Shown: positions 45,105-55,740 of the stretch, in pieces
How the letters are laid out: every line of letters begins with the position of its first letter
How positions within the stretch are numbered: position 1 is the stretch's first letter
DNA from: Eumeta japonica
Lineage: Eukaryota; Arthropoda; Insecta; Lepidoptera; Psychidae
NCBI GenBank assembly: GCA_005406025.1
Contig: BGZK01000136.1
Coordinates: forward strand, 1-64,000
DNA: 64,000 bases
Direction: 5' to 3'
Translations under genes and position numbers: made by a program
The notes under the pieces: model-generated
Database searches by the model: none
Seen by the model: the letters and a program-made list of their open reading frames with translations, nothing else
Told to the model about the DNA's origin: nothing

Positions 45105-45245
45105 GTTACTTTAAAGGAGAACATCGTTGGGAAAGGTGCATGTCGAAGAATCATTTGGAGAATCCATTAAGTCCTCAACACATACCGGACCATGGTCGAC
45201 ATGGTCTAACGTCTTCTTCTTAGAGAAGAAACGTGTCCCGAACTC
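45105..45245 (+). mobile_element. lepidopteran SINE/LINE tail (AAAGGAGAACATCGT...GAGAAGAAACGTGTCC)
   Basis: The order AAAGGAGAACATCGTTGGG, GTGCATGTCGAAG, GGACCATGGTCGAC.TGGTCTAAC, TTCTTAGAGAAGAAACGTG matches a widespread lepidopteran retroelement body (GGAAAACATCGTGAGGAAAC...CTGAGAGGAGACC). Recognition is from memory. No ORF. Confidence 0.55.
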
Positions 45246-46255
45246 GACTATTTTGTAGATTTGTATAATAAGAGTAATACACACATATTAGCTTTCACCC
45301 GCCGTGAACGTAGAATGAATTCCTTGATCTTTTATTTCGTGTAACCCCCGAGCACTCGTAATCGCGATCCGAGTCGCACACTCGGTATCGCTTTCGATAC
45401 CGATCCAGCTTTTCATCCTGATTATATGTTACATGTCTCGCGATTAATATACCCACTGAGAACGAGATCAGAAAAAATGGATTTATTGTGAATCCACGAC
45501 GAGAGCGGTTCCGCGGTAGGGCGTAAGCTAGTGTTCATATTGATGTTTACAGTGTATATTATTTTACATATACTTACCTATATATATATATGTGTGTATT
45601 TAAACATATAGCATAAATTTTTTACATGCATTGTTACAGCTGCACATGCGCTTGCATCGCGCCACGACTATTTTTCCGACATGATGCACTAAAATTGTTA
45701 TTGCTAATACCCTAGGTTGCTTGGATATGCAAATGTATATTAAAACTAATCCAGGTAATGTATATCGGTAATAAAAAAGAAATATATAAATAAGACTAGT
45801 GGTTCTCGAATCAATTCTACGTGCACAAACGGGCAGATAGAGAGATGTTTGTTCCATAATATATATGTTGATGCATATTTCCAGTAAAATTGAATATAAA
45901 AAAAATCTGGACTTCCTTCTTGACTGTAAATTTTGAAGTCCTTGGAAATAAGTTAATCACCGTACAGTCATAATTAAACAACTTTTACATTTTAATTTCG
46001 TTTTATCTTACTTCATTCGACGAAGTCAAAGGGGAAATTATTCTCATCTCACACTTTTAAATATAATGTCGTTATTTAAAATTTTCAACACTAATTTTGT
46101 GTTAATGTTGATGCGTAGCATAAAAAAAATCAATTATAAGAAAAATATTACAATACATAAGTTATTATTTAAAAAAAAATGGTCGACGTAATAATTGATG
46201 GTTTTTATTAAGTGTTAAATTAATATATGCAAAGCCTTCTTTAAATCGGTCACTC
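45246..46255. other. AT-rich DNA with a small hairpin and a CpG patch
   Basis: A perfect hairpin CGGTATCG-CTTT-CGATACCG lies at 45383-45402 in a CpG patch (45340-45420). A (TA)n run at 45582-45592. No supported gene. Confidence 0.4.
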
Positions 46256-46640
46256 TTTTTAGCACGCGGAATCGTTATGACATAGCCCGATGTCGTTCAG
46301 TCCTCAAACACGGCGCCACCTTGACAGCCTATCAGAGCGAGCCTAAACAAACGTCTACCGTTCGCTGTTAAGGAGTTACATACAATGTCATGGCCTATTT
46401 GGTCGCACTATCAGATAAAGAGTGTGTGACACCACAGTATGCGCCGTATGACTTTGCCGACGTGAAATTAGTCGCATTTCAATGACTGCGCAGATAGCGT
46501 CGTGTACAGCCGAACAGGGTTGCCACAAGAACCCTATATTTTCATCGATGCGACACTATAGCGCTAACATCGCACTAGCTAAGAACGAGCCTGAACACGC
46601 ATCTGTCGTCAAAGTACGACAAAATGAAAGCCTGCACGTG
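46256..46640. other. GC-richer block with an internal diverged duplication
   Basis: Two related modules occur: AGAGCGAGCCTAAACAAACGTCT (about 46335) and AAGAACGAGCCTGAACACGCATCT (about 46578). The composition differs from the flanks. It could be an unnamed non-autonomous element or a regulatory block. Confidence 0.3.
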
Positions 46641-49233
46641 CAAAATTTCAATTAAAATGAACATCGCAAGAGATGTTATATTATTGAATTAACTTGTAAG
46701 TTGATACTGGTTCCGAATATGTATTAAGCTTAATAAGATCTGATAAGAATTAAAAAGCGCCACAAAAGAGGTTTTTATGCTAAAAAAAAAGCTCAAAAGC
46801 TTACGTATACCATAACGAAAAACGAGTAAATCACGGTAGAGCATAAATATAGGCTTAAAGCAATAATAGGTACATGTAGTTTGAACATTGGCACATACAA
46901 CGTGACATTCAAAATGATTACACACTGATTATAGCCCTTTCGTAAGAGACTCAATTTCATGGGATTTCGCATTGCAAATACGTGCTTTGATTGGGTAAAG
47001 AACTACCTAGGCTCATCGGTTATCATCACAGTGATCAAAGCAGTAACTATGTAACATTCAATGTAACATTCTTGCAGCTGTGGCTGATGGCCAGGGTTAG
47101 GAACATAACAATTTCGATATCTGTAAATTAGAATTTTAATCGACGATCAGTTTGTCTATAATGAATAAAATGTTTATTCGTGTTTCCTATATTGTAGTAT
47201 ATAATATCATCAGACTTACTATTAGTTGTAGAATGCTTTCGTGTGATGTCACCTTTCTGCTAAGACGGAAAACCTTAGTTATCATTTGTGGAGGGTTGGT
47301 CGATTGTCGCTGCATCAGAACTTTCTCGGCTGTGAGCTTACTGTCTATAGCTCGAATTTGTTATTTTTAATAGTAAAATTCAATTTAAAAAAAATACACT
47401 GAATAGAATTTGTAAGGTTCTATCAAACTTATTAGAGCGGTTCACATCGGTATCGATGAGTTTTAATTTAATACGAATCGAAACTACATGTTTTGTGTCT
47501 TGGCGAGCTCTTCAAGATTTTAAATTGATGAAAAAAATCGTTTTCCCTGTTCCTTGCTTTAATTAAACGAATGAATTAACAGTTTGGTTTTCAGGCATAT
47601 GTTTTTTAACCATTCGACTTAGGGTACTGCAAAAGGAATACACGATCACATATATTTTTTTAATATAGATTTGAATTTCAAAACAGACCCTGATAATTTA
47701 CCTTTTCAGTTGTTATTCGCAATTGATTTTTCTTTATTTATTTTTCAGGATAATGGTACTAACAATTTTCGACAATCCGATGAAACATTTTGCACGACTC
47801 ATAATGCGAAGCATTAAGAAGTGCTCTACGAACGAATAATTTTTTTTCCTCAATTTCGTAACTTTTTTCATCAATAACACGATTAATAATTCATGTAATT
47901 TTATTAACCTGTGCACTATTTGATAGATAATTTAATGAAGATTAATTCTATCACTGGTTCAAATCGATTTAACATAATACAATTAGAAAAACTATCAAAA
48001 TAGTCAAAAGAAATTTCCTGTCAATCAACACTTTTTCGTTCCGGACACGATAGCGAGCGTAAAATTCACTAATTTGATCCAATTTTTTTAATAGCTTGAG
48101 ATCCACTGTCCGAGATTGGTATTGAAAGGTTAACTTGATTGTGTCGTTTAATAGTTATTAACAAAAAACGAATGAACATTATGAGTCGAGCACTTTTGGA
48201 TTTTCCAAATATTTTCATTTATTAGGGTCGTTTTATTTTAAACAAAATTTATTTAATTTGGCGCTTATGTCTTTTATTTGAGGCCCCAACGCACCACTGC
48301 TATTTAATTTTTCATATGCGCTAGCAGTAATAGCCTTACTCGTTTACTCATCGGTCAGGTATCCATCGTTGGTGATGTTAACGCGTGGCTATCCCCTTTA
48401 ACCTCACAGCTGCGGGTACACTACGCTCTTTAATTAATTATAAATTTTCAGAGTAACGCCTTAAGCCGTTGGTACTAGACTCAGAAAATGTGCTGATAAC
48501 AATGACCGTTAACATTCTCCAAATCCACATTGGATTTTTATTAACCCACCATCGAAGTACAACCATGCCCACAAACTTATAATCTGAAACAAATAAATTT
48601 TGGGAGCATATTATAATACTCCGATAGATACATAAATCCGAAACAAAAATTTCGTTATATTCGCAAATGCTCAAACATTTTGAAGTCAGGGATCCGAATC
48701 GGAACTTTAATATACAGAATACAATTATTTTCTCTCCGCCTGTACCTACATTAGAAACGGCATGCGCGTACGTCGACAGACAATACCACGGTTGTATTAA
48801 TGACAGTTGCGAAACAACAAGCTAAAATATCGATCTATATCAGGAATGCGATTTCGTAAGCGTGAAAGGTCGGCGGTGTTGTTTTAAAAGGACGAACTGG
48901 TTGTTATAATTCCATTTCTATGAAATATTTGAGTTTTAAATTTCGTCTATTTATTTAAAACAATATCGTGGTGAGATAATTATTAATTTTGCAAAACTTT
49001 CTGTATTAGATATTGTTTTGTATTAAAACGAAAAATATTTTTTTTTTCGAATAATAAATACACGTAGTTTGTGATTAATTAATTTTATTTATTCAGTATT
49101 AGCATAGGTATGTTCGGTTTTAAAAACGAAAGGTGTTATTCGAAAAACCTATGAAATTACCCTTACATCTGTAATAAATATCGAATATTATACGAAATAT
49201 ACCATCGGTTGAGATTTTGAATCACTACAATGA
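46641..49233. other. AT-rich DNA without recognised genes
   Basis: Short ORFs on both strands (46689, 47152, 47734, 48438) lack domains and coding-like codon use. Slightly GC-richer patches at 48280-48420 and 48730-48900. Confidence 0.4.
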
Positions 49234-49551
49234 TTAGTCAAATCCTTTGACGATCTTACTCCACGCTGGTCGGTTACGGACCGGAGATCGCTATCGATCA
49301 TCGGCACCAATGGAATGTCGAAATCCGGGACCGACAACTTAACATGTTTTTCGGACTACGAAACGTACAGTTTTGAACTCGGCACCAAAAAGGTTCGAAA
49401 GCAAAGCAACCGCCGCACCATAACGCCTGCAGCGTCCGCCACAATCATTTACTCCGTTTCGGTTATAGTTATTGACATGCGAAAAAAAGTAATTATCGCG
49501 CATACACCACGGAGAATGTACACACAGGAAATATTAATCATAATTTCGTAG
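49234..49551 (+). CDS. coding-like ORF or exon, unidentified
   Basis: The frame is open from just after a TGA (49231-49233) to a TAG at 49549-49551. Codons from about 49246 to 49440 show a strongly coding-like pattern for this AT-rich region (reading DLTPRWSVTDRR, SIIGTNGMSKSGTDN, YETYSFELGTKKVRKQ). After about 49445 the codons become AT-biased and hydrophobic, suggesting that real coding ends there. An AG at 49235-49236 could be an acceptor but has no strong pyrimidine tract. Ser/Thr/Lys-rich, no domain recognised. It may be an exon of an unseen gene, a decayed gene, or an unknown transposon ORF. Confidence 0.3.
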   Translation, partial: LVKSFDDLTPRWSVTDRRSLSIIGTNGMSKSGTDNLTCFSDYETYSFELGTKKVRKQSNRRTITPAASATIIYSVSVIVIDMRKKVIIAHTPRRMYTQEILIIIS

Positions 49552-49785
49552 CAACAAAAGGCTCGGCAGAAGGTCTCGTGAATATAATAGAGATGGCGCG
49601 GGGTGACCATGATTCTAGTAGAGAATGCTTAGGAATAGGTATTGCACAGAAAATTTAAGGAAATGATAGAGCATCATTAAAGATTTCTGTCTTGCGTCAA
49701 CATATATACCTCTTTTTGTTAATAACATTTTTTTTATCCGGTTCTAATTTCAAGAACGTGAAGTGCCCTTTATCGTATATACGTG
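49552..49785. other. AT-rich DNA, nothing recognised
   Basis: No features recognised. Confidence 0.35.
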
Positions 49786-50110
49786 TATGTATATATAAAA
49801 GGAGAAACTGCTTGACTGACTGACTGACTGACCGTGTTTTTGGACGTGCCATCTCTAAGAAAATTAAAAGGGGATGAAAATCTGTACAGAAGTATCTTGA
49901 CATGGAAGTATTTTTAGTATTAAAATTACGGTCATCGCAATTGGCATCCAGGCTCCACTTTTCAAATATAGAAATATTTATTCCAGGAAATAGTATTTCA
50001 GCGTTTTTAGAAATACAATATTCGAAGGGGCAAAATAAGGAATTTAAATTTTTATAGAAGTCCCGCAACTTTTGAATCCAGATTATCTTTAAATTTTAAG
50101 CGTGTAATAA
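49786..50110 (+). mobile_element. non-LTR-type repeat with (GACT)n block
   Basis: AAACTGCTTGACTGACTGACTGACTGACC at 49805-49833 is the signature of a common lepidopteran repeat class with a tetranucleotide (GACT)n tract near one end. The following 280 bp carry the usual GGGGATGAAAATCTGTAC and TTCGAAGGGGCAAAAT wording. The 123-codon minus ORF (49697-50068) is antisense to this repeat and is rejected. Confidence 0.55.
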
Positions 50111-50149
50111 GCATATGTTTTTAAACGAATGATGTATTCGATATGATGA

Positions 50150-50490
50150 ACAGAAATTTGTACCGAGATCTAATTTGAGATTGCGATCGAGATTGGAAAC
50201 AAAATCGGGTTAGGAGTCGAAAACGCGGATTCGGCGAGTCGAGAGCGGAATTTAGAACGAAACTATTAACATTGATAGGTTTAATTTCTAGATCGTGCGA
50301 GATGTGGCCACCCTTGTAGAAACCAATTCGCGCGAGATCATTTTGCGCGTAGCCGCGAGCGACTCGTGCCTTGTTGTTATAAGCCCGAGATATCTCAGAG
50401 ATGTATGATGCATAGACAAAACCCGCTAAGTAGTGAAAGATTATAAAAATATTGCGACGTCCGATAGGAAAGTTGCGCACGCGTGATGTA
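50150..50490. repeat. degenerate GATCGAGATTGG array and adjoining repeat
   Basis: 50150-50260 has words like GAGATTGCGATCGAGATTGG and CGAGTCGAGAGCGG, as at 27.1-27.4 kb. 50290-50490 continues with a GC-richer block ending GACGTCCGATAGGAAAGTTGCGC, which recalls a dispersed lepidopteran repeat. The 119-codon minus ORF (50121-50480) follows the repeat and is not called a gene. Confidence 0.45.
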
Positions 50491-51154
50491 ACTTTGTAGG
50501 CTGTATTTTAAGTCGGGTTAGAATCGTTGCGTGTTTTATTTGCATTGCTCGTGTAGATAGTTGAGTAGGAATTTTAGAGCTTTTCAAAGTAGTGCAGCTG
50601 ATATTAATACCCTGATCTTAACTGACGAGTGAGTTGAGATACTTTCTCCTGTATAAGTTAAATGAGTTTTAAAGTCGTTATTCTAACATTCGTACGCGAA
50701 GAATAGGAAAAATATTTCGGGACAATAGTTGATGACCCTTTTCCATTTTCATATACTATCATTTATTTCTTGGGTAAGAACGACACGAAAGTTGGCTACT
50801 TGCGTCACAACTAATTTCTGCATTGAAATAAATGCCCATGAGATAATAATTTTTAAAATAATTGACTAAAATACTCTAAAATGTCAAATATTAAGAATTT
50901 TTATAACATCTCAGTTTTTGGAACGAAGTTCCTTAACGCGGCTCATGGTAAGAGTTGACTGGTAGAAATCGTAACAACGAAAAAGCGTTATAACTTCTGC
51001 ATGCGACTTTTTTTCTGTGTCATGAAATTTATTATTTAGTTTTTTTTTTTATAATTTATAACTCACTATTTTAGATTAATTTTTTTATAAATGATTTTAT
51101 TCTTGAAATATTAAACGAAACTCTTTTATTTTATTTTTTACTTAGCAATATGTA
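50491..51154. other. AT-rich DNA, nothing recognised
   Basis: No features recognised. Confidence 0.4.
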
Positions 51155-51160
51155 GTGTGT

Positions 51161-51191
<31 letters not shown>

Positions 51192-51230
51192 CGCGTGTAT
51201 GTGTGTATGTGTGCGTTTGCGTGTGCGTGT
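51155..51230. repeat. (GT)n microsatellite
   Basis: A nearly pure GT run with a few A, C and CG interruptions over about 76 bp. Confidence 0.95.
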
Positions 51231-51330
51231 AAAGGACTCTGTTTATAATAAATTTACTCTTTCCTATCTACCTATACTTCCAAACACTACAGTAGGCACA
51301 AACAGATCAGCTTAATCAACTTTGTACCAG

Positions 51331-51998
51331 CAGTGGCGGCACATTGAAAATTATTCCTATTAGTTTTAATTAGAACTCGTTAGTATAGGTTTTGCTAGGA
51401 CACTCGACGGCTGGATCTCATCAGAATAATTAAGGAGCAAATTGCGGTTCTCGCAAACTACGTCTATCCGTTCAGTGGGCCAACTTCGGCCTGTCAGTAT
51501 CGGTAACTTGATTAGGCGGCTATCGCGCCCTTATTAACACCACGACCAATATTAGTTTGAGGTGACTACGAGAAGTTTGGTTTCGTCGTTTCATCGTCTT
51601 TATGATTTTTCTCTAACGTCATTTCAGTTCTTCAAATTGTCTTTTTAAAAGTCATTTCGAGAAATTTACTAACATTGGTGTGTTTTCAGCAGACACTTGC
51701 ATGGCGTATAGGCTGACGTCTGTAGAGTTTTGACACAGAGTCAAATGAATAACTGTTTGTGGTAAGTTTTTGTGTTGTATTTCGAATTGAGAAACTTTGA
51801 CGTTAGACTCTTAACTTTTATACAATATACACACAACGTAAGTTTGTCTTAGATCCTGAACAAATAGTTCCGAGATCATAATTTATAGTACTGTTTCTTA
51901 GCAGTCACATCTGTGTTACCAATTAAAAGTTTAGGGTATACAACGAATACCTATCACAGTATAAGATAATGAAGTTTAAAACAGATCTGCCGCCACTG
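51331..51998. mobile_element. pair of hAT-type ends (CAGTGGCGGCA), possibly one 668-bp element
   Basis: CAGTGGCGGCA at 51331 and its reverse complement TGCCGCCACTG ending at 51998 share 11 bp, the same terminal word as the MITE at 57781. Beyond 11 bp the ends differ. The flanking octamers (TGTACCAG, CAAGTCCG) do not match, so they may be ends of two different insertions. A further GC-rich patch lies at 51400-51560. The minus ORF at 51923-52111 overlaps the right end and is not supported. Confidence 0.35.
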
Positions 51999-52181
51999 CA
52001 AGTCCGAAATACTTTTTTTTTTGTCAATCCGGAAGTGCGCCTCTCTTTCTTGTCCATTTTCATTATTGTCCCGTACCGAAATTGGGGAAAGGAATATTTA
52101 TGGGATCCCATTGAGGTCTCAATATAAATGGGCCATTTTCTTAAGCTTAGCTTACCATTGATAGCATCTGGAACTGATCGC

Positions 52182-52184
<3 letters not shown>

Positions 52185-52236
<52 letters not shown>
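52185..52236. repeat. (TA)n microsatellite
   Basis: About 52 bp of TA repeats with one G interruption. Confidence 0.95.
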
Positions 52237-52772
52237 AGATATAATAATGACTATTGATTATTATTATACTTTAATAAATGTTTCAAATTTCGAAGGATTT
52301 TTGTAAGGTAACGTAATATTGTAAACATAGCAAGTAGGATATTGTAAGATTAGAGAAAAGAATGATGACGATCCTGAATGTTAAAATGCCCAGAAATCAA
52401 TTAAAAAAAAATTAAGAGTATTATAATATATTTAAATATCTACTATTACACTCGATATTTCAATCCGATGATTCTAAATGATCCAATATTGTTTTTATGA
52501 GATAATAAAATTTTAAAGACATCTTATTGGAAATTCTATTTATTACATGTGTTTTTTTTTAATAAACTCAAGACTATATAAATGAACGGTAAAAACTGAA
52601 CTCTAACACATCATAGGATGTTTATATTTGATTGTATAGAAAAAAAATACAAAATATATGCATATAATCAGTCAAGAATGTTTCTCCTACATGATCCACG
52701 TAATCACGATTGAACCAATACAATTCACAAGCATTAAGTCAATATTTTAATCAAATAATACCTTAAATTTTC
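52237..52772. other. AT-rich DNA, nothing recognised
   Basis: No features recognised. Confidence 0.4.
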
Positions 52773-52816
52773 ATCGAATACACAAGTATGTCGAAAGACG
52801 TGCTTGTGTATTCGAT
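52773..52816. ncRNA. 20-bp hairpin with GAAA tetraloop, possible structured RNA
   Basis: ATCGAATACACAAGTATGTC, loop GAAA, then GACGTGCTTGTGTATTCGAT. The two differing positions both become G:U pairs if the plus strand is transcribed, giving a continuous 20-bp stem closed by a GNRA tetraloop. The stem is shorter than typical animal microRNA precursors, so the class is unknown. Transcription is not shown; the structure is seen directly. Confidence 0.4.
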
Positions 52817-53140
52817 ATTGAACAAAAATTCAACATTGAAGGCTAATTGATAGTTAAATCTTCAATTTTAGCATTATCAAAATTTTAAATAAATCGCACG
52901 AATTCGTTTAAGGAATTGAAAGTGAGAGAATTAAAAATATTCTTTTCGATGAAGATTAAACAATATTATTGACCTACCACTACAATATTATGATTGTTAA
53001 TTCACCCTTAAAACCTGTCTTCATGTGATATCATCTTTCAAGCGAACATTGAAACGGAAATTAAGTTATTATAGGGCTGCGATATAATATTATGAGGTTA
53101 AAACAAGTGCATGTGAGACTATGCGAACGGATTATTAATC
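52817..53140. other. AT-rich DNA, nothing recognised
   Basis: No features recognised. Confidence 0.4.
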
Positions 53141-53210
53141 GCTGTAATGGGTTATCAGTTGCTATAACGGGTTGTCAGCTGCTATGGTGGGTTATCAGCT
53201 GCTATAATGA
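53141..53210. repeat. 20-bp minisatellite, about 3.5 copies
   Basis: Units GCTGTAATGGGTTATCAGTT, GCTATAACGGGTTGTCAGCT, GCTATGGTGGGTTATCAGCT and a partial fourth follow each other without gaps. They lie about 520 bp before the viral segment. Confidence 0.9.
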
Positions 53211-53729
53211 CTGAACACCACTCACTCGGTAATCGTGGGTGAATACATTACGACTATGCAATCACTGCAATGAAGGTGCATAGATTTTCCTGCACTTCTG
53301 ACACATTTCTAAAGTTAAAAGTGTTATAGCTGCCAAAATCGTTTTTCAAAGTTTGGCAATCTTGATTAATTTATCTCCAATGGAGTTCCAAGTGCATTTG
53401 ATTTGAAGTACATGTAATGTTGAAATAAAATACTCTTTCAAGCTCACAAAAAACTAAACTGCTGTCAAATTGGAACATTGTGATGATATTCACAAACAAC
53501 ACTGGTGATACATATGCGGAAGTCCTGGTGAATTTTTTACGTAAGTACTAGTTTTTCCTATTTATAGACACGATGTCACCGTCATCATCTTCAGCTTCTA
53601 CAGCGGAACATCTTTGATGCATCGACAAAAGACATAACTATATCGAAGAAGGTATGATTTAATCATCATGTATTGGTCTTCTACATTAAGTTACTGATCT
53701 ATATATTCCCAATGAACCGCTCGACTATA
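53211..53729. other. AT-rich DNA, may hide eroded viral sequence near its end
   Basis: From about 53570 the composition becomes less AT-rich, so the viral insertion may begin here, but I see no convincing helicase motif before 53730. Confidence 0.3.
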
Positions 53730-54317
53730 GCGACACGGCTTGCGGGTGCAAAAGAGGTCCTTCTGATAGGCGATGTTAATCAACTCACCTTCATCGACAG
53801 GCTGTGAACCTCTTTGAAATGCAGTACATTCGACCAAACCTGGTGACAACGGTCACGAATGAACTGCTCTGCACCTACAGGAACCCAATGGATGTAGAAT
53901 ATGCCCTTAACGAGGTATATAGTGGCATATACTCATCTATGACTCGGGTCTCGTCATTGCGGATGGAGAGATAAAGTGACGCGAACATCCCGAAACATTT
54001 CCCAAACACACTCTACCTAACATATACACAGGTAGAGAAAAAAATCCCTTATCACCCAGGGATTCGGAAAGGGAGAAGTGACACGTGTTCTGACTATCCA
54101 CGAGGCACAGGGCCTGACGTCCGAAGGAACTATCATCGTGCGGATCGCGGCGAAACGTAAAATACACGCCGTGGTGGCGATAACGCGCTACACCGTCAGT
54201 TATGTGTACCACACAGACGACGGTGCAGACGCAATCGGCAGATTCATTAAAAAGACCGTGGCTGCCAGCGAAAACAAAATAAAGGGCATCAATGCAAAAA
54301 ATAGCTATTCAAAATAG
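53730..54317 (+). pseudogene. endogenous viral element: RNA-virus superfamily 1 helicase fragment
   Basis: Three overlapping open pieces carry helicase motifs in the right order. Piece 1 (53730-53807) has GDVNQL, a motif III-type block, and ends in TGA. Piece 2 (from 53804, another frame) has CTYRNP (a motif IV-like block) and a TAA at 53972-53974; recognisable sequence continues in that frame to about 54040. Piece 3 (54036-54317) returns to the first frame after a run of seven A (54038-54044) and holds HEAQG (motif V) and AITRYT (motif VI), ending in TAG. This order and spacing match the C-terminal half of superfamily 1 helicases of alphavirus-like positive-strand RNA viruses (virga/nege/kita-like viruses of insects and plants). 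The ATP-binding motif I, methyltransferase and polymerase are absent. Codons are far less AT-biased than the flanks. Two stops and two frameshifts make it a dead host-genome copy. Confidence 0.85.
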
Positions 54318-54430
54318 GGACAAGACATTCATGAACGTCCTCGCAGAAAACTGGAAACAGTAAACAGACAATGCGGACTTCTGATACCACCCTTGCCGAA
54401 AAACAGACATTGTATCCTTCTGTCTTACGT
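54318..54430 (+). other. possible continuation of the viral insertion
   Basis: Composition stays less AT-rich to about 54420 before returning to AT-rich host DNA. Short open stretches exist, but no motif is recognised, so the 3' edge of the insertion is uncertain. Confidence 0.3.
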
Positions 54431-54576
54431 TACATATTTGTAAATATTTAAAAAAATGTTAGTTCTGTGTGTACATAACGAATATTTATACTTTTCAAAA
54501 GTAAAACATAAAAAGAGAACACTTAAAACTCGATTTGGTTCTCAATATGAAAAATATGATGTAGCAAGTAAGACTT
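54431..54576. other. AT-rich DNA, nothing recognised
   Basis: No features recognised. Confidence 0.4.
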
Positions 54577-54800
54577 ATGGCAATAGTAAATAATAAAAAG
54601 AAAAAAAAACTTCCGATCGCATACTTAATGGTCTGGCTCGTGGTGGCGGGTAAGCCAGATCACGCAACTCCCTCAAATATGGTCGGGTTGGGCGACGGCC
54701 GCCTCAACGTCAACTCTGTGAGCAGGCGCTGCGAAGCGAGATCAAGATCGGACACGGTAAGCAGATTTAATAGGGAAGTGAAAGTGCATATATTGTAAAT
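54577..54800. other. GC-rich block after an A-rich run, unidentified repeat
   Basis: An A-rich run (54585-54610) abuts GGTGGCGGGTAAGCC, GGGTTGGGCGACGGCCGCC and GCGCTGCGAAGCGAGATC. The layout suggests a minus-strand retroelement with its A-tail (as T-rich on that strand reversed) or a GC-rich insertion, but no family is recognised. The ORFs on both strands here lack domains. Confidence 0.25.
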
Positions 54801-55229
54801 AAGTGGTGCTACACGAATAATGTTCTTATTAACTGTTAAAAGCAATCTATAAAAATAAAAGACTTCGATCAAAAAAAGGTATGGACTACGAGCCTATAGA
54901 TGTAAAATCAATTAAAAAATAAAGAACCGCCTCGGTAATTGTACCTTCGGTAGGTATTTAAAATACTTTCTGATAGATTTTTTCCTTTATATTTTTTGAC
55001 AGATTCACGTTTCAAAACAGGTAAGAAAAAGCTTAGATTTTTTTATCTATCTATAAACTCAAATTTTGTATTTCCCAGAATGGTAGGGAGAGAACATAGT
55101 CCTGCACACAGTACGATCCTTGGATACTTCTCTTGCTCGCATCCAACACCATCTCGTGTAACCTCGTCTGTTTTTGTTACTTACAATTTGACACTTCTCT
55201 AGTACGCCACCAGTTTTGTCTATGTTACA
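54801..55229. other. AT-rich DNA, nothing recognised
   Basis: A moderately GC-rich stretch at 55075-55185 has no coding signal. Confidence 0.35.
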
Positions 55230-55740
55230 AGACTTGGCGACTGACTTAAGCGGACATGGATGAATTAAAAAGTTACATTATCTAATCATTCTAAGAATCG
55301 GTTCAGTAGTCCATTTCAGTAGTACGAACACGCAGACGAAGTGGGGGACAAATACTAGTTTTTTTTTTCAGAACCCTTTCCGTTCGCATGTACAACATAT
55401 CGCTAAATTTTCATGGTAATCGGATGAAAGGTTTAAGCATGCAAAGAAGGCGATTAAAATACACAAACGTTATATAGCCTCAATTGCGGAAGAAAAGTAT
55501 CACCATTTTTAATAAACAATATTTATATAAAATTTCCTAGCCGCGTTTCGCTCCGTGAAAAAAATTCACAAAAAATTAAGTTTCTTAAAAAGTGAATTTT
55601 CAATAATCCTCTCTTAATGGTTCCCTACATTATACAAACTACCATATAAGTAATTTTCATCTCAATCGCCTCAACATATAGATGAACTCGTGATAAGTAA
55701 GCCGGTAAGTCAATCAGTGTTGTATAGCTATCATCGTTTT
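55230..55740. mobile_element. non-LTR-type repeat fragments in tandem
   Basis: AATCGGTTCAGTAGTCC...GAACACGCAGACGAAG (55295-55345) is the usual end block of a common lepidopteran repeat. A second similar piece follows, with TTTTCATGGTAATCGGATGAAAGG (55409-55432) and CTAGCCGCGTTTCGCTCCGTG (55538-55558). Orientation appears mixed and boundaries are unclear. Confidence 0.5.

Noticed and set aside
49697..50068. 123-codon minus-strand ORF, the longest in the window
   Set aside because: It is antisense to a (GACT)n-bearing dispersed repeat.
50121..50480. 119-codon minus-strand ORF
   Set aside because: It follows the degenerate GATCGAGATTGG array and an adjoining repeat; Arg/Ser-rich content is due to the repeat.
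53937..54212. 91-codon minus-strand ORF
   Set aside because: Antisense to the viral helicase segment, whose plus-strand motifs are clear.
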